Of a stretch of DNA of 36,169 nt, positions 19,336 through 27,531 are shown piece by piece. Position 1 is the stretch's first letter. Each line of letters opens with the position of its first letter. The translations under genes and the position numbers were made by a program. Where the stretch lies: assembly GCA_015066745.1 (NCBI GenBank), contig SVNW01000034.1:1-36169 (forward strand), given 5' to 3'. The notes under the pieces are model-generated. The model did no database searches, was not told where the DNA came from, and saw only the letters and a list, made by a program, of their open reading frames with translations. The DNA is from Ruminococcus sp. (GTDB lineage: Bacteria > Bacillota > Clostridia > Oscillospirales > Ruminococcaceae).

Positions 19336-20112
19336 TTACTCTTTAAATATAATAACAGCATTTTTCCCAAGTTGATCATATCTCTTTTTTACTTTCTCCA
19401 TATTCATCGAAACTACTCCGAAAGTAGGATCGTTTAATATAACTGTATTATTGGTATAATCATATGCGCTAAGAACAACACAATGTTCATTTGTAGGCCA
19501 TGTCACTTTTTCTCCTTCTGCTGTAAGCCATGACGTAATATATTCAGGCTCTTTGAGGGACATAGTAGACCATATTATCACGGGTATTTCATCTGAAATA
19601 TAATCAAAAAGATCATAAAATGATGTACCAGTGATATCTTTAACAGAGTACGCTGAATCTACAGCATCAAGATATTTTTGTGCAGTCTGTTCTATACATG
19701 GTGCCAAACAGCCAAATGATGAATCTTCCTCCGGATCTCCCGGAAATACATATCTGAAATCTGGACCACAAAGAATCTCATCATCATTTAAGTACAATTT
19801 TTCTTTTTCAAGATAATCCTGTGCTATTTCAAGTTTGTCAGCATCATGTCCGAAAAAATTCAAAACCATTGTAAGAGCAGTTACCTCACAACCTGTAGGA
19901 AGTTCGGGTAACTGCATGATTTGCTTTATTCCATATACCCGTGAACTCTTTTCCACAGCTTTTATAGGAATGGTTTCTCCATAATCATATACATTCCCTT
20001 TTATATCTGTATCTACATCTATGCTGTCATAATCATTTCCGAAAGTAAGCAAAACTATCAGCCCCCCCACTATAACGCATAGAAGAATACCAATAACAGC
20101 CAAATATTTCAT
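19336..20112 (-). CDS. Membrane-anchored C39-like cysteine peptidase
   Basis: 258 aa. Residues 4-24 form an uncleaved membrane anchor, followed by a peptidase C39-like (C39_2) domain. The catalytic Cys is in LPTGCEVTAL (C75), His in NEHCVV (H210) and Asp in LNDPTFG (D228), the expected order and spacing. The family includes double-glycine leader peptidases, but this type is a stand-alone, outward-facing enzyme of unclear substrate. The start follows GGGGAC/AGGGGA, 20 bp after metF. It is the last gene of the operon from 22027 and lies upstream of the secreted repeat proteins, so it could act on surface proteins (inference). Confidence 0.8.
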   Translation of the reverse strand: MKYLAVIGILLCVIVGGLIVLLTFGNDYDSIDVDTDIKGNVYDYGETIPIKAVEKSSRVYGIKQIMQLPELPTGCEVTALTMVLNFFGHDADKLEIAQDYLEKEKLYLNDDEILCGPDFRYVFPGDPEEDSSFGCLAPCIEQTAQKYLDAVDSAYSVKDITGTSFYDLFDYISDEIPVIIWSTMSLKEPEYITSWLTAEGEKVTWPTNEHCVVLSAYDYTNNTVILNDPTFGVVSMNMEKVKKRYDQLGKNAVIIFKE

Positions 20113-20131
20113 TCCCCTGTCCCCCGTTTTA

Positions 20132-20992
20132 TCATAGCAGTGATGAAACTCCCTCTGATATCTTCTTTGCTATATAAGGATTATTCATCGTATATAAGTG
20201 AATTCCGTCCACACCGTTTGATATAAGATCTACTATCTGATCTATCGCATATGCTATGCCGGCATCTCTTAATGCTTCCGGATTGCTTTCATATTTCTGC
20301 ATCATCTTTACAAATTTCGGTGGCAAGCTTGCACCGCACATAGAAACCATTCTTTCAATCTGTGACTTATTTACAACAGGCATTATTCCGGCTTCAATCG
20401 GAATATTTATACCTGCGATCTTTGCTTTTTCAAGAAAATCATAAAAATATGAGTTATCAAAAAATAGCTGACTCATCAGATGTGTTACTCCGCTGTCCAC
20501 TTTTTTTCTGAGATTTATAACATCATCAACAAGACTTGCTGATTCCATATGACATTCCGGATAGCAAGCTCCTGATACATGAAAATCACCATTTTCATGT
20601 ATAAAAGTTACCATATCTGATGCGTATTCAAAATCTTTTGCCGGTTCAATATCAGGATTTCTGTCGCCTCTTAACGCAAGTATATTCTCGATATTATTCT
20701 TTTTAAATTCACTTAGTATATCCAGAACATCTTTTTTTGTATTGTTAAGACACGTCAGATGTGCAACAGATTCAATGCCAAGGTCATTTTTTATATATCC
20801 TGCTATCTTTGCAGTGATATTATCAGCACTGCTTCCTCCTGCTCCATAAGTAACACTTATAAAATCAGGTGAAAGTTCTTTTAATGAATCCAGTGTGTTA
20901 TATATAGTTTCTACAGGACTGTTCTTTTTTGGCGGAAAAACCTCAAAAGAAAAAACAGTTTTCTTTTTATTAAAAAGTTCTGAAATCTTCAT
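20132..20992 (-). CDS. metF: Methylenetetrahydrofolate reductase
   Basis: 286 aa. It reduces 5,10-methylene-THF to 5-methyl-THF, feeding methionine synthesis. Family landmarks are visible: FSFEVFPPKK at the N-terminus, SVTYGAGGS, AHLTCLN and ILALRGD for flavin and folate binding, and QLFFDNSYFYDF. Length is that of the bacterial enzyme. The ATG follows GGAAG. No S-box or T-box leader is seen because the gene is internal to an operon, after a GNAT gene. Confidence 0.93.
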   Translation of the reverse strand: MKISELFNKKKTVFSFEVFPPKKNSPVETIYNTLDSLKELSPDFISVTYGAGGSSADNITAKIAGYIKNDLGIESVAHLTCLNNTKKDVLDILSEFKKNNIENILALRGDRNPDIEPAKDFEYASDMVTFIHENGDFHVSGACYPECHMESASLVDDVINLRKKVDSGVTHLMSQLFFDNSYFYDFLEKAKIAGINIPIEAGIMPVVNKSQIERMVSMCGASLPPKFVKMMQKYESNPEALRDAGIAYAIDQIVDLISNGVDGIHLYTMNNPYIAKKISEGVSSLL

Positions 20993-21020
20993 ATTATCAA
21001 ACTAACTTCCTTTCACAAAA

Positions 21021-21863
21021 TCAAATATCTCCCAGATTTTTCTCACACATCAGATACCATATATAATCTTTGAATCCAAATCGCATATACCACTGATCGA
21101 GTGATGTATAATTTATAAACAAATCCGTACAGCCCTTGTCTGCAAGATACTTTATTCCATGTATCATAAGGCCTGAACCTATATGTTTTTTTCTGTTTTC
21201 GCTTAATACACCAAGATAGCGAAAAAGCCCTGTTTTATTATCAGCAGTTGTTATCAGTGTATCAGCGTCAGGTTCCAAAAGCAAAAACCCGACTATTTTT
21301 CCGTCAACCGATGCCGTCATAACATTTTCATAAGATTTGAAGTGCCTTACCCACTTAGGTTCAACAAGACTGACTGTTTCAAGAAGTTCACCAAATTTTT
21401 CTTTGTTGCACACAGAATAAACCGCATCAGTGCTAGCTTGTTTTTCACTAGTAGTAGTGCCATAATCAAAATTTTCTGATTTAAGATACATTCCAAGACA
21501 ACCATTGTATGCGACATATCCTCTTTTTTCAAAAAAACGATGTGAAAAATTGTCCATTACCGCTCCGAAAAACAAATCACAATCACTTCTGCCGATAATG
21601 ACTTTTCTGTATCCTTGTTCATAAATATATTTTTCACTTTTCAAAAGAAGTTTACTGCCGTATTTCTTATCCTGAAAATCAGGATGAATGCAGATAAGTA
21701 CTATTGAATTTTCATTTACAGCCGAAAAACCTATAATTTCTCCGTCTGCATATTCATTGATCATATGACAAGAGGATATTTTTCTTTCAAAAACATCTAT
21801 ACTCATCGGAATAAAATCAAAACAATCTGTAAAAATCTTATAAAACTTACTGATACTATCCAT
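21021..21863 (-). CDS. Tandem-domain GNAT N-acetyltransferase
   Basis: 280 aa with two GNAT folds. The first has the acetyl-CoA loop region IHPDFQDKKYGSKLL (about residues 77-91), the second GVLSENRKKHIGSGLMIHG (about 219-237). Both carry the (Q/R)-x-x-(G)-x-(G/A) type pattern. The double layout is common in Firmicutes acetyltransferases of unknown substrate. It starts 6 bp after the small basic protein gene, with AAGG just upstream of the ATG. Confidence 0.8.
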   Translation of the reverse strand: MDSISKFYKIFTDCFDFIPMSIDVFERKISSCHMINEYADGEIIGFSAVNENSIVLICIHPDFQDKKYGSKLLLKSEKYIYEQGYRKVIIGRSDCDLFFGAVMDNFSHRFFEKRGYVAYNGCLGMYLKSENFDYGTTTSEKQASTDAVYSVCNKEKFGELLETVSLVEPKWVRHFKSYENVMTASVDGKIVGFLLLEPDADTLITTADNKTGLFRYLGVLSENRKKHIGSGLMIHGIKYLADKGCTDLFINYTSLDQWYMRFGFKDYIWYLMCEKNLGDI

Positions 21864-21868
21864 AATCC

Positions 21869-22027
21869 TTATACTTTCTTTTTCTGAGTCTTTTTATCAG
21901 CCTCTTTTTTTGTTTTTGTTCTGACGACAGAACTGCTACTTTTTTTGTTGTTCCCCTCAATCACGTTCTCTATTTTCTTTTCGAGATAATCTGTATTTAT
22001 CTTTTCTGATACATCAAAACGTTTCAA
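21869..22027 (-). CDS. 52-aa lysine-rich protein, TTG start
   Basis: The start is decided by GGAGG at 22039-22035, 7 nt before TTG 22027. A longer in-frame reading would begin inside the promoter's -35 box and is rejected. The product (M)KRFDVSEKINTDYLEKKIE has a helical N-terminal half and a C-terminus crowded with Lys, Ser and Thr (KTKKEADKKTQKKKV), so it is probably nucleic-acid or ribosome associated, or disordered. No family is recognised. It leads the GNAT-metF-peptidase operon. Confidence 0.65.
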   Translation of the reverse strand: MKRFDVSEKINTDYLEKKIENVIEGNNKKSSSSVVRTKTKKEADKKTQKKKV

Positions 22028-22073
22028 ATTATTTCCTCCGTAACTGTGAATCGCCCACAAAACATTCATTTTT

Positions 22074-22102
22074 ATTCTATCACTTTTCAATTCATTTGTC
22101 AA
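22074..22102 (-). promoter_or_regulatory. Promoter of the small protein-GNAT-metF-C39 operon
   Basis: Minus-strand -35 TTGACA (22102-22097), a 17-nt spacer, -10 TAGAAT (22079-22074), with the start codon about 40 nt downstream of the expected transcription start. Confidence 0.8.
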
Positions 22103-22176
22103 CTAATTATATTTAAATACATATAAAGGCGTTTCAATAAATATATTCTCCTTTTTTATACAACACAATATATTTA

Positions 22177-22205
22177 TTGAATTATTGATTTTTATATGAT
22201 ATAAT
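22177..22205 (+). promoter_or_regulatory. Plus-strand promoter facing the replication-initiator gene
   Basis: -35 TTGAAT (22177-22182), 17-nt spacer, -10 TATAAT (22200-22205). It diverges from the promoter at 22074-22102 and would transcribe through a 400-nt leader toward the gene at 22664. Confidence 0.6.
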
Positions 22206-22606
22206 AGCACTCACATTCTACTTTACCCTTATACAGACTCAACCAAGCGTATATGTCTCGTAAAATCAAAGGTTTATTGATGCATAGGACAAAAAGTGCC
22301 TGAAATGCGTGCTTTCTCAAAGGAATGAATTTTCAATTTTTTGTAGAACTTTAGTAGAAATTATTGATACAATTTCGCTATTATACTACATAATTCAGAA
22401 CAAAAAAATTTCTGAAAAGCCTTTAAATTCAAAGCATAATCCTGTTTTGAATATAGAAATAGAAAATATAATTGAGCAAGAAAAGTATAATGAATTATAG
22501 ACTCTGTTTTACCCGATTTTATTGGGGATTTTTCACTTGATTTAAAATAACAAGTATAAAAACGACTGAAATCTGTTGCTGACACATATTATTTTGCAAT
22601 TACTTT
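22206..22606. other. 400-bp AT-rich leader without a convincing gene
   Basis: Between the plus promoter and the terminator-like hairpin. An open frame at 22309-22500 (63 codons) would need GTG with no SD. Its last 30 codons look protein-like (rich in Lys, Glu, Ile and Asn), so it could be a gene remnant. No attachment site, tRNA or origin repeat was recognised. This stretch is where conserved chromosomal genes give way to mobile-element genes. Confidence 0.45.
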
Positions 22607-22640
22607 GCGTTTCTGATAAAAATTCAGAAACGCTTTTTTA
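22607..22640 (+). terminator. Terminator-like hairpin in the leader of the replication-initiator gene
   Basis: Perfect stem GCGTTTCTGA/TCAGAAACGC (22607-22616/22624-22633), a 7-nt loop, then six T. It ends about 24 nt before the ATG at 22664, so transcripts from 22206 would have to pass it. Confidence 0.75.
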
Positions 22641-22663
22641 TTTTAATTAAGAGGAAAAATATT

Positions 22664-23650
22664 ATGCCAAAGCTAAAAAAGAAAATCACTGCCGACTTTA
22701 CAGTAATCCATAATAAGATGATTCGTGACTATAACCTCGGGTCAACAGAACGTGGTGTGCTGCTTACAATGCTGTCACTTCCTGATGATTGGAATTTTTC
22801 TATTAAAGGTCTTTCAAAGATACTCCCTGACGGAGTTACAAAAATTTCAACTGCCTTGAAAAATCTTGAGAAGTACAAGTATCTTATTCGCAAAAAAATT
22901 TACTGCAACGGAAAAATCTCAGATTGGGAGTACATATTCAGCGATGAGCCTATGGAAGAACAAGATGAGGATAATCAAGATACAGAAAACCTTGATTCAG
23001 AAAACCTAAATCAAGGTATGCAAGATGTTGAAAAGCCAAGCAATAATAAAATATATAATAATCAAATAAACAAAAATAAAATAAATATTGATAAAATATC
23101 AATCAATCAATCTTTTGAGGAAGCCTCAAAAAAAGAAATGATTGATGGATTGAATTCAAAAAATCAGAAGCGTGAAATTGTTGATAATCTTATCAGGTCA
23201 AATCTCGAATACGAGTGGTATGAGGATTTGTTTGAAAATTGTTCTGAAAAGGATTTGCAGTGTGGGAATCCGACATTTGCTCAAAACCTTGAAGAAGTTG
23301 ATATGATTATCGGCATAATAGTGAGTTGCATCTGTTCCGATGACAAGTATGTCCGTATAGGCGGACAGGATATTCCCCATTCTGTTGTTGAAGCTCAGTT
23401 TATGAAGCTGAAACAGGAACACCTTGAGTATGTTCTCAAAAGGCTTATGCTTTCCACAAAGAAAATAACAAATCCAACAGCGTATCTGCTGACAACCATT
23501 TACAACTCCATTCTAAGCTGTCAGTTTATGGAGAATACAGACCTAAAGGCTATTGACCCTGCGTTGTTTATCCCGGAAGAATTTCATACAGAAAGTTTCA
23601 AGGATAGATTTTACGGGCATACATCATTCAGACCGAAGAAGGCTGTGTAA
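22664..23650 (+). CDS. Replication initiator/DnaD-like protein of plasmid or ICE type
   Basis: 328 aa. The N-terminal 95 residues form a winged-helix region of the RepA type seen on Firmicutes plasmids and integrative elements (TADFTVIHNKMIRDYNLG, then LLTMLSLPDDWNFSIKGLSKIL). A low-complexity Asn/Asp/Lys spacer follows (about 98-150). The C-terminal domain (about 165-320), with YEWYEDLFEN and KNPTAYLLTTIYNS-like features, matches the conserved tail of such initiators (DUF6017 as I recall it). The ATG follows AAGAGG. No partition gene or iterons were recognised. It marks mobile DNA. Confidence 0.7.
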   Translation: MPKLKKKITADFTVIHNKMIRDYNLGSTERGVLLTMLSLPDDWNFSIKGLSKILPDGVTKISTALKNLEKYKYLIRKKIYCNGKISDWEYIFSDEPMEEQDEDNQDTENLDSENLNQGMQDVEKPSNNKIYNNQINKNKINIDKISINQSFEEASKKEMIDGLNSKNQKREIVDNLIRSNLEYEWYEDLFENCSEKDLQCGNPTFAQNLEEVDMIIGIIVSCICSDDKYVRIGGQDIPHSVVEAQFMKLKQEHLEYVLKRLMLSTKKITNPTAYLLTTIYNSILSCQFMENTDLKAIDPALFIPEEFHTESFKDRFYGHTSFRPKKAV

Positions 23651-23915
23651 GCTATTTGGCTTAACTTTTACTGCCTGTTCACTGAAATGCTCTGTATATT
23701 GATATTCGGAAATTCTTGTTCGTGCTATATTAACATTTTATCTAAATATTGTTTTCTTTCAATCCATTTCACAGAAAATTACCTCGTAAAGTTTTTATAT
23801 CATATTCACTTTCCAAAATCAATAAATTTTCATTATTGGGAAATAGGATTGCCTATAAATAGCAGAGCTATCATAAGTCTTTATGCTCTCCGAGCGTATT
23901 CGGCAATACTTGCTC

Positions 23916-24572
23916 CTATTTCTTCTTTTTGCCACGCTTCAGATAATCTGCATTGATATCCTCGCTCCAATCTGCACTAAGCGGTGCGCTTGCTCTGACG
24001 TTGCTTACAGCTTTTGCAACCGACTCATAGAGGATATAAGTACCCTCTCCGTCTGCATTATAGTTTACAGCTCTGTCCTTGCTGATACCATAACGTGCGG
24101 CAGTTTCAACAGCGTCTATGTTTGCCCCGATAAACAGAAACTCCCAGCCGTATTTCTCTTTCTGACGTTCAATCATTTTCTTAACCTGCTCACTTGTGTA
24201 GCGATGACTTGCATTTTCCTGTCCGTCTGTTGTGATAACAAACATCGTATGCTCAGGGACATCTTCAGGGCGAGCGTACTTGTGAATGCTTCCGATGTGG
24301 TGAATTGCTCCGCCTATGGCATCAATCAAAGCCGTACATCCACGAACAGTATAGTCGTTGTCGGTCATTTTAGGAATGTCAACAAGCTTTACACGGTCAT
24401 GCAGAACTTCGCTTTCATCATCAAAAAGCACAGTAGAAACATAGCAATCGCCTTCCTGCTTCTTCTGCTTTTCAATCATTGAGTTGAAGCCGCCGATAGT
24501 GTCGCTTTCCAGTTCTGCCATAGAGCCGCTTCTATCCAGAATAAATACGAGTTCAGTAATATTGTTTTTCAT
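23916..24572 (-). CDS. von Willebrand factor A domain protein
   Basis: 218 aa, one vWA domain with an intact MIDAS metal site: D-x-S-x-S is DRSGSM at residues 13-18, with the later Thr in GCTALIDAI and Asp in ITTDGQENAS. There is no signal peptide, so it is cytoplasmic, and the C-terminus ends in Lys-rich YLKRGKKKK. A longer frame exists upstream, but GGGAGG lies just before ATG 24572. Upstream on the same strand is the macro-domain gene; the pairing suggests a shared ADP-ribose or TerD-like stress or defence role (inference). The 265 bp between it and 23650 holds nothing recognised. Confidence 0.8.
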   Translation of the reverse strand: MKNNITELVFILDRSGSMAELESDTIGGFNSMIEKQKKQEGDCYVSTVLFDDESEVLHDRVKLVDIPKMTDNDYTVRGCTALIDAIGGAIHHIGSIHKYARPEDVPEHTMFVITTDGQENASHRYTSEQVKKMIERQKEKYGWEFLFIGANIDAVETAARYGISKDRAVNYNADGEGTYILYESVAKAVSNVRASAPLSADWSEDINADYLKRGKKKK

Positions 24573-24606
24573 AATAGAAAACCTCCCTTTGTTTTGTTGT
24601 GCTTTT

Positions 24607-24615
24607 ATTATAGCA
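24607..24615 (-). promoter_or_regulatory. Possible extended -10 promoter for the vWA gene
   Basis: Minus-strand TGC-TATAAT (24615-24607), an extended -10, about 35 nt before the start codon. No good -35 is seen. Confidence 0.4.
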
Positions 24616-24657
24616 CCTGCAAAGAGAGGTCTGGTCGCTTCACATGCGACAAATATA

Positions 24658-25410
24658 TCAGGCTCCGAGTAAACTCTGGTCAAATGCAAACAAAGCCTCG
24701 TTGATTTCAAAAATATTGTAATTGCCTTTACTTATGAAATATTCGATAATAATATCGAACTTATTGCTGTGAGATAACGCAAATCCTGCTTTAAGGAGCA
24801 TATCCTCGATTTTTTCAAGTAAAAGCTCCAACGAGATAGCAAATGCCATTGCAGTGGGTTTGCTCGGTTTATAGTGAATATCACTGCGGATTTTCGAAAA
24901 CAGCTTACGGTCTATATTCGCCTTTTTATAACACTCAGCATCAGTCATACCTTTTTCGTCAATCTTGCGGAGAAGCATCTGCGAAAAGCTCTCATCTATT
25001 TGTTTGTTTCTTTTATCAAGGTCATCGTCAGCCAACATAGCCTTACATTCGCACAAGTCAGCTTCAAAGAAATCGATAGATGCCTGTACAGGTGCACTCA
25101 TACGCATGCTCTCACAGCGGTAGTCAGTATGCTCGTCCACATAATTATCGTCAATATATTCGGCAATGTCTGTAAAAAGCTTTTCGCTGATTCTGTATGC
25201 CGCTTTGTCAAATATGACGATGTAAACCGTCACTTCATTTTCAAGAAGAAAGTCGCTGATAACATCAATAGCAACCTTCAGTGCCTGGTCTTTGGGATAT
25301 CCGTACACGCCTGAAGATATAAACGTAAAAACAACTGTTTCAGAACCTTGCTCCTTAGCAAGAGCCAGAGATTCGCGATAACAGGATTCAAGTAGTGCCT
25401 TAAATACTTG
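24658..25410 (-). pseudogene. 5'-truncated macro-domain protein with C-terminal helix-turn-helix-like domain
   Basis: The readable frame begins at 25410 just after TAA-TAG, already inside a macro (ADP-ribose binding) domain: ALLESCYRESLALAKEQG, then the phosphate-loop motif SSGVYGYPKDQAL. The N-terminal half of the macro fold, about 90-110 residues with the NAAN motif, is missing. The C-terminal part (about 120 residues, ANIDRKLFSKIRSD and PTAMAFAISLEL) looks like the HTH-like extension of Firmicutes macro proteins. A GTG at 25308 opens a 216-codon frame, but that product would lack most of the ADP-ribose site. The break lies about 50 bp from the 3' end of the recombinase remnant, suggesting disruption by insertion. 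Confidence 0.7.
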
Positions 25411-25460
25411 CTATTAGCTTTCTGATAGGCTCTTGCCATTTCATAGGTTATCGGAAAATC

Positions 25461-27187
25461 TCATTGTATAACGATTTTCTGATTAATCCCTATTACTAAT
25501 AGCTGCCTGTGCGGGTGACTCAATATGGACGCACTTTCACCCAGCCTTATCACAGCGCAGTCCTCATCTGGCTCAGCGGTGCTGTATTTGTTATCTTCGC
25601 TGGGGTTGATTGTAACATTCCAAGTGTACTTTCGATTATCAGCAACGACAGAACGGATATGCTCATTAAGTTTGTCCCTCTGAAAGATAGGGGAGGAACT
25701 TTCAAGCATTCTGCCAAGTTGTTTTGCTATCGCAGATATTTCTGAAATGCAACCATTCATAATGCTCTCTTGCTCGCTCTGACGTTCTCTCTGTTCGCAG
25801 AGGTTTTTTATTTCCTCATTATACGCCGCTTTCATCACCACAAACCCATCTCTTGTGATATTCCCATCAGCAAACATCGTAATCAGACTTTTCTTTCTTT
25901 GTTCAACTTTTTCAATCTGACTTTCAATGAAAATCACACTCTCGGAGCAATTCTGCTTTGAGGTAGCCTTTAATAATCACAGATGCTGTCAAGAGTTTCG
26001 AGAAGCTCTTTTCTTTTGCTTTGCCATACCGACTGCAACAAAAGCTCTGCCATCATATCCATTTTCCATTGAGTGATTGAAGCCTCGTTGCAAAATCCGT
26101 CGCCGTCTTTATGCTCCGTTGCCTTGCCGTTGTTCACCTGATTGTAGCAGACATAATTGTAGGTGATATTGCCGTCCTTATCCTTGTGATAACGATTTTT
26201 GCGGAAAGAAGAACCACAGACACAGCGCAGCTTCTGCACCCATAAATCTGTTGAAATTCGGTTGCTTTTCTTTACAGTTTCGCCGTTCTGAACGAGAGTG
26301 CTTTTGCGTTTGGAATTTAATATCCTGTTGCACTTTTCCCATTGTTCTTCGGTGATAATCGGCCCAAAATCGCCTTTGACATACACATAACTGCTCCTGT
26401 CAAGATTGTGAATACGCTTCTGCTCCAGATAATTATTGACGTGAGATTTGTTGTAGCAGATACAGCCTTTGTATGTAGCATTTTTCAGAACTCGGCTCAC
26501 ATTACTGCAAGTCCATTTGGTTGTTCCCGTTGCAGTAAGCCTACCTTGCTCACGAAGAATTTTTGCAATCTTCATTGTGCCGTGTCCTTGCTCATAGAGG
26601 TCAAATATAGTCCGCACCGTTTCAGCTTGCTCAGGGTCTATGACATAAGTTCCGTCAACTCGATTGTAGCCGAGAATGTTCCCGCTTCCGTAAAGAGTTT
26701 TGTTCTCTCGGCTGATACGCTGACCTGCACGGACACGCTCGGAAACCTTTCGGCTTTCCTCTTGGGCAAGGGTTGCCATAATTGTCAGTCGTAATTCTCC
26801 ATCACCGTCCATAGTCCTGATGTTGTCGTCAACGAAGAAAACTTCGATGTCAAGATTTTTCAAAGCACGAGTGTGGGTGAGAGTGTCAACTGTATTTCGT
26901 GCGAAACGGCAGACTTCACGGGTTACAATCAAATCGAACTTTTTCATTTCAGCGTCGGCAATCATTTTCATAAACGCAGGACGCTTCTTTGCTTGCGTTC
27001 CCGTGATACCCTCGTCGATGTATTTATCGACAACTTGCCAGTTTGGATAACGCCTTGCAATATCCTCATACCATTGCATTTGATTTTCCAAAGCCGAGAG
27101 CTGAGCCTCGTGTTCTGTAGAAACTCGTCCATAGAAAACGACTTTTCTTGGTCTGTTTCGGTCAAGTAAAAATGTGTTTATCTACAT
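25461..27187 (-). pseudogene. Large serine recombinase, broken by an amber codon 2 and a frameshift
   Basis: The catalytic N-terminus (KVVFYGRVSTE, Ser codon at 27119-27121), the DEGITG and REVCRFARN blocks, the recombinase domain and the Cys zinc ribbon (CVCGSSF, CYNQ) are all readable in one frame. GGAGG at 27196-27200 points to ATG 27187, but codon 2 is TAG (27184-27182). The next workable in-frame start (TTG 27091) is past the catalytic Ser. The frame closes at 25970, and the coiled-coil tail (FIESQIEKVEQRKKSLITMF) continues in another frame to 25461. About 575 codons fits a full-length integrase such as those of Tn4451-like elements. Activity is unlikely unless the stops are recoded or are sequencing errors. 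Confidence 0.8.
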
Positions 27188-27229
27188 AATCTGTCCTCCT
27201 GTGATTTATAGAATTTAACGCTTTAAAGC

Positions 27230-27258
27230 ATTATATCTTATAGAGGAAGATTTGTCAA
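27230..27258 (-). promoter_or_regulatory. Consensus promoter of the serine recombinase
   Basis: Minus-strand -35 TTGACA (27258-27253), 17-nt spacer, -10 TATAAT (27235-27230): a perfect sigma-A consensus still present before a broken gene. Confidence 0.85.
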
Positions 27259-27476
27259 GTCCCAATGCGAAGGTGCGGTTTGTTACGCACCGTTTCTGTT
27301 TGGGGCTGTTAGTTTTTTACATTAGAACGCTATCTAATAATGATGTTTCTTATTGTTGCTAGTGCAATCAACTTTATATTTGGAATGGATGGTAGCAACA
27401 TACTCGCTAAAGCCATGATCAATGTGGTATGAAATAGAATGAATAACAAACTCGTTTTAAATCGTTTAATTAAAAG
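27259..27476. other. Intergenic stretch with a hairpin and a possible gene fragment
   Basis: GGTGCG and CGCACC form a 6-bp stem around 27274-27293, followed by TTTTTT near 27312. A short plus-strand frame starting ATGATGTTTCTTATTG near 27339 would give about 30 hydrophobic residues (FLIVASAINFIFGMDGS) without an SD. This is probably a remnant of a membrane protein gene. No N-terminal macro-domain half was found here. Confidence 0.4.
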
Positions 27477-27514
27477 ATGGGTTGGGCTATATTGTAGTTA
27501 TAGCACCAACCCAT
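27477..27514 (-). terminator. Terminator of the ATPase/TOPRIM operon
   Basis: 15-bp stem with one bulge (ATGGGTTGG and CCAACCCAT outer arms, GCTATA/TATAGC inner arms), 7-nt loop, then CTTTTAATT on the minus strand, 18 bp after the TOPRIM gene stop. Confidence 0.7.
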
Positions 27515-27531
27515 ATATTAACGTGAAAAAA

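Noticed and set aside
22309-22500. 63-codon plus-strand frame before the replication initiator
   Set aside because: GTG start without SD. Only its last part looks protein-like, so it is noted as a possible remnant rather than a gene.
23687-24482. Plus-strand frames opposite and next to the vWA gene
   Set aside because: They are mostly complements of the vWA gene, which has a MIDAS motif and SD; Cys/Leu-rich shadow composition.
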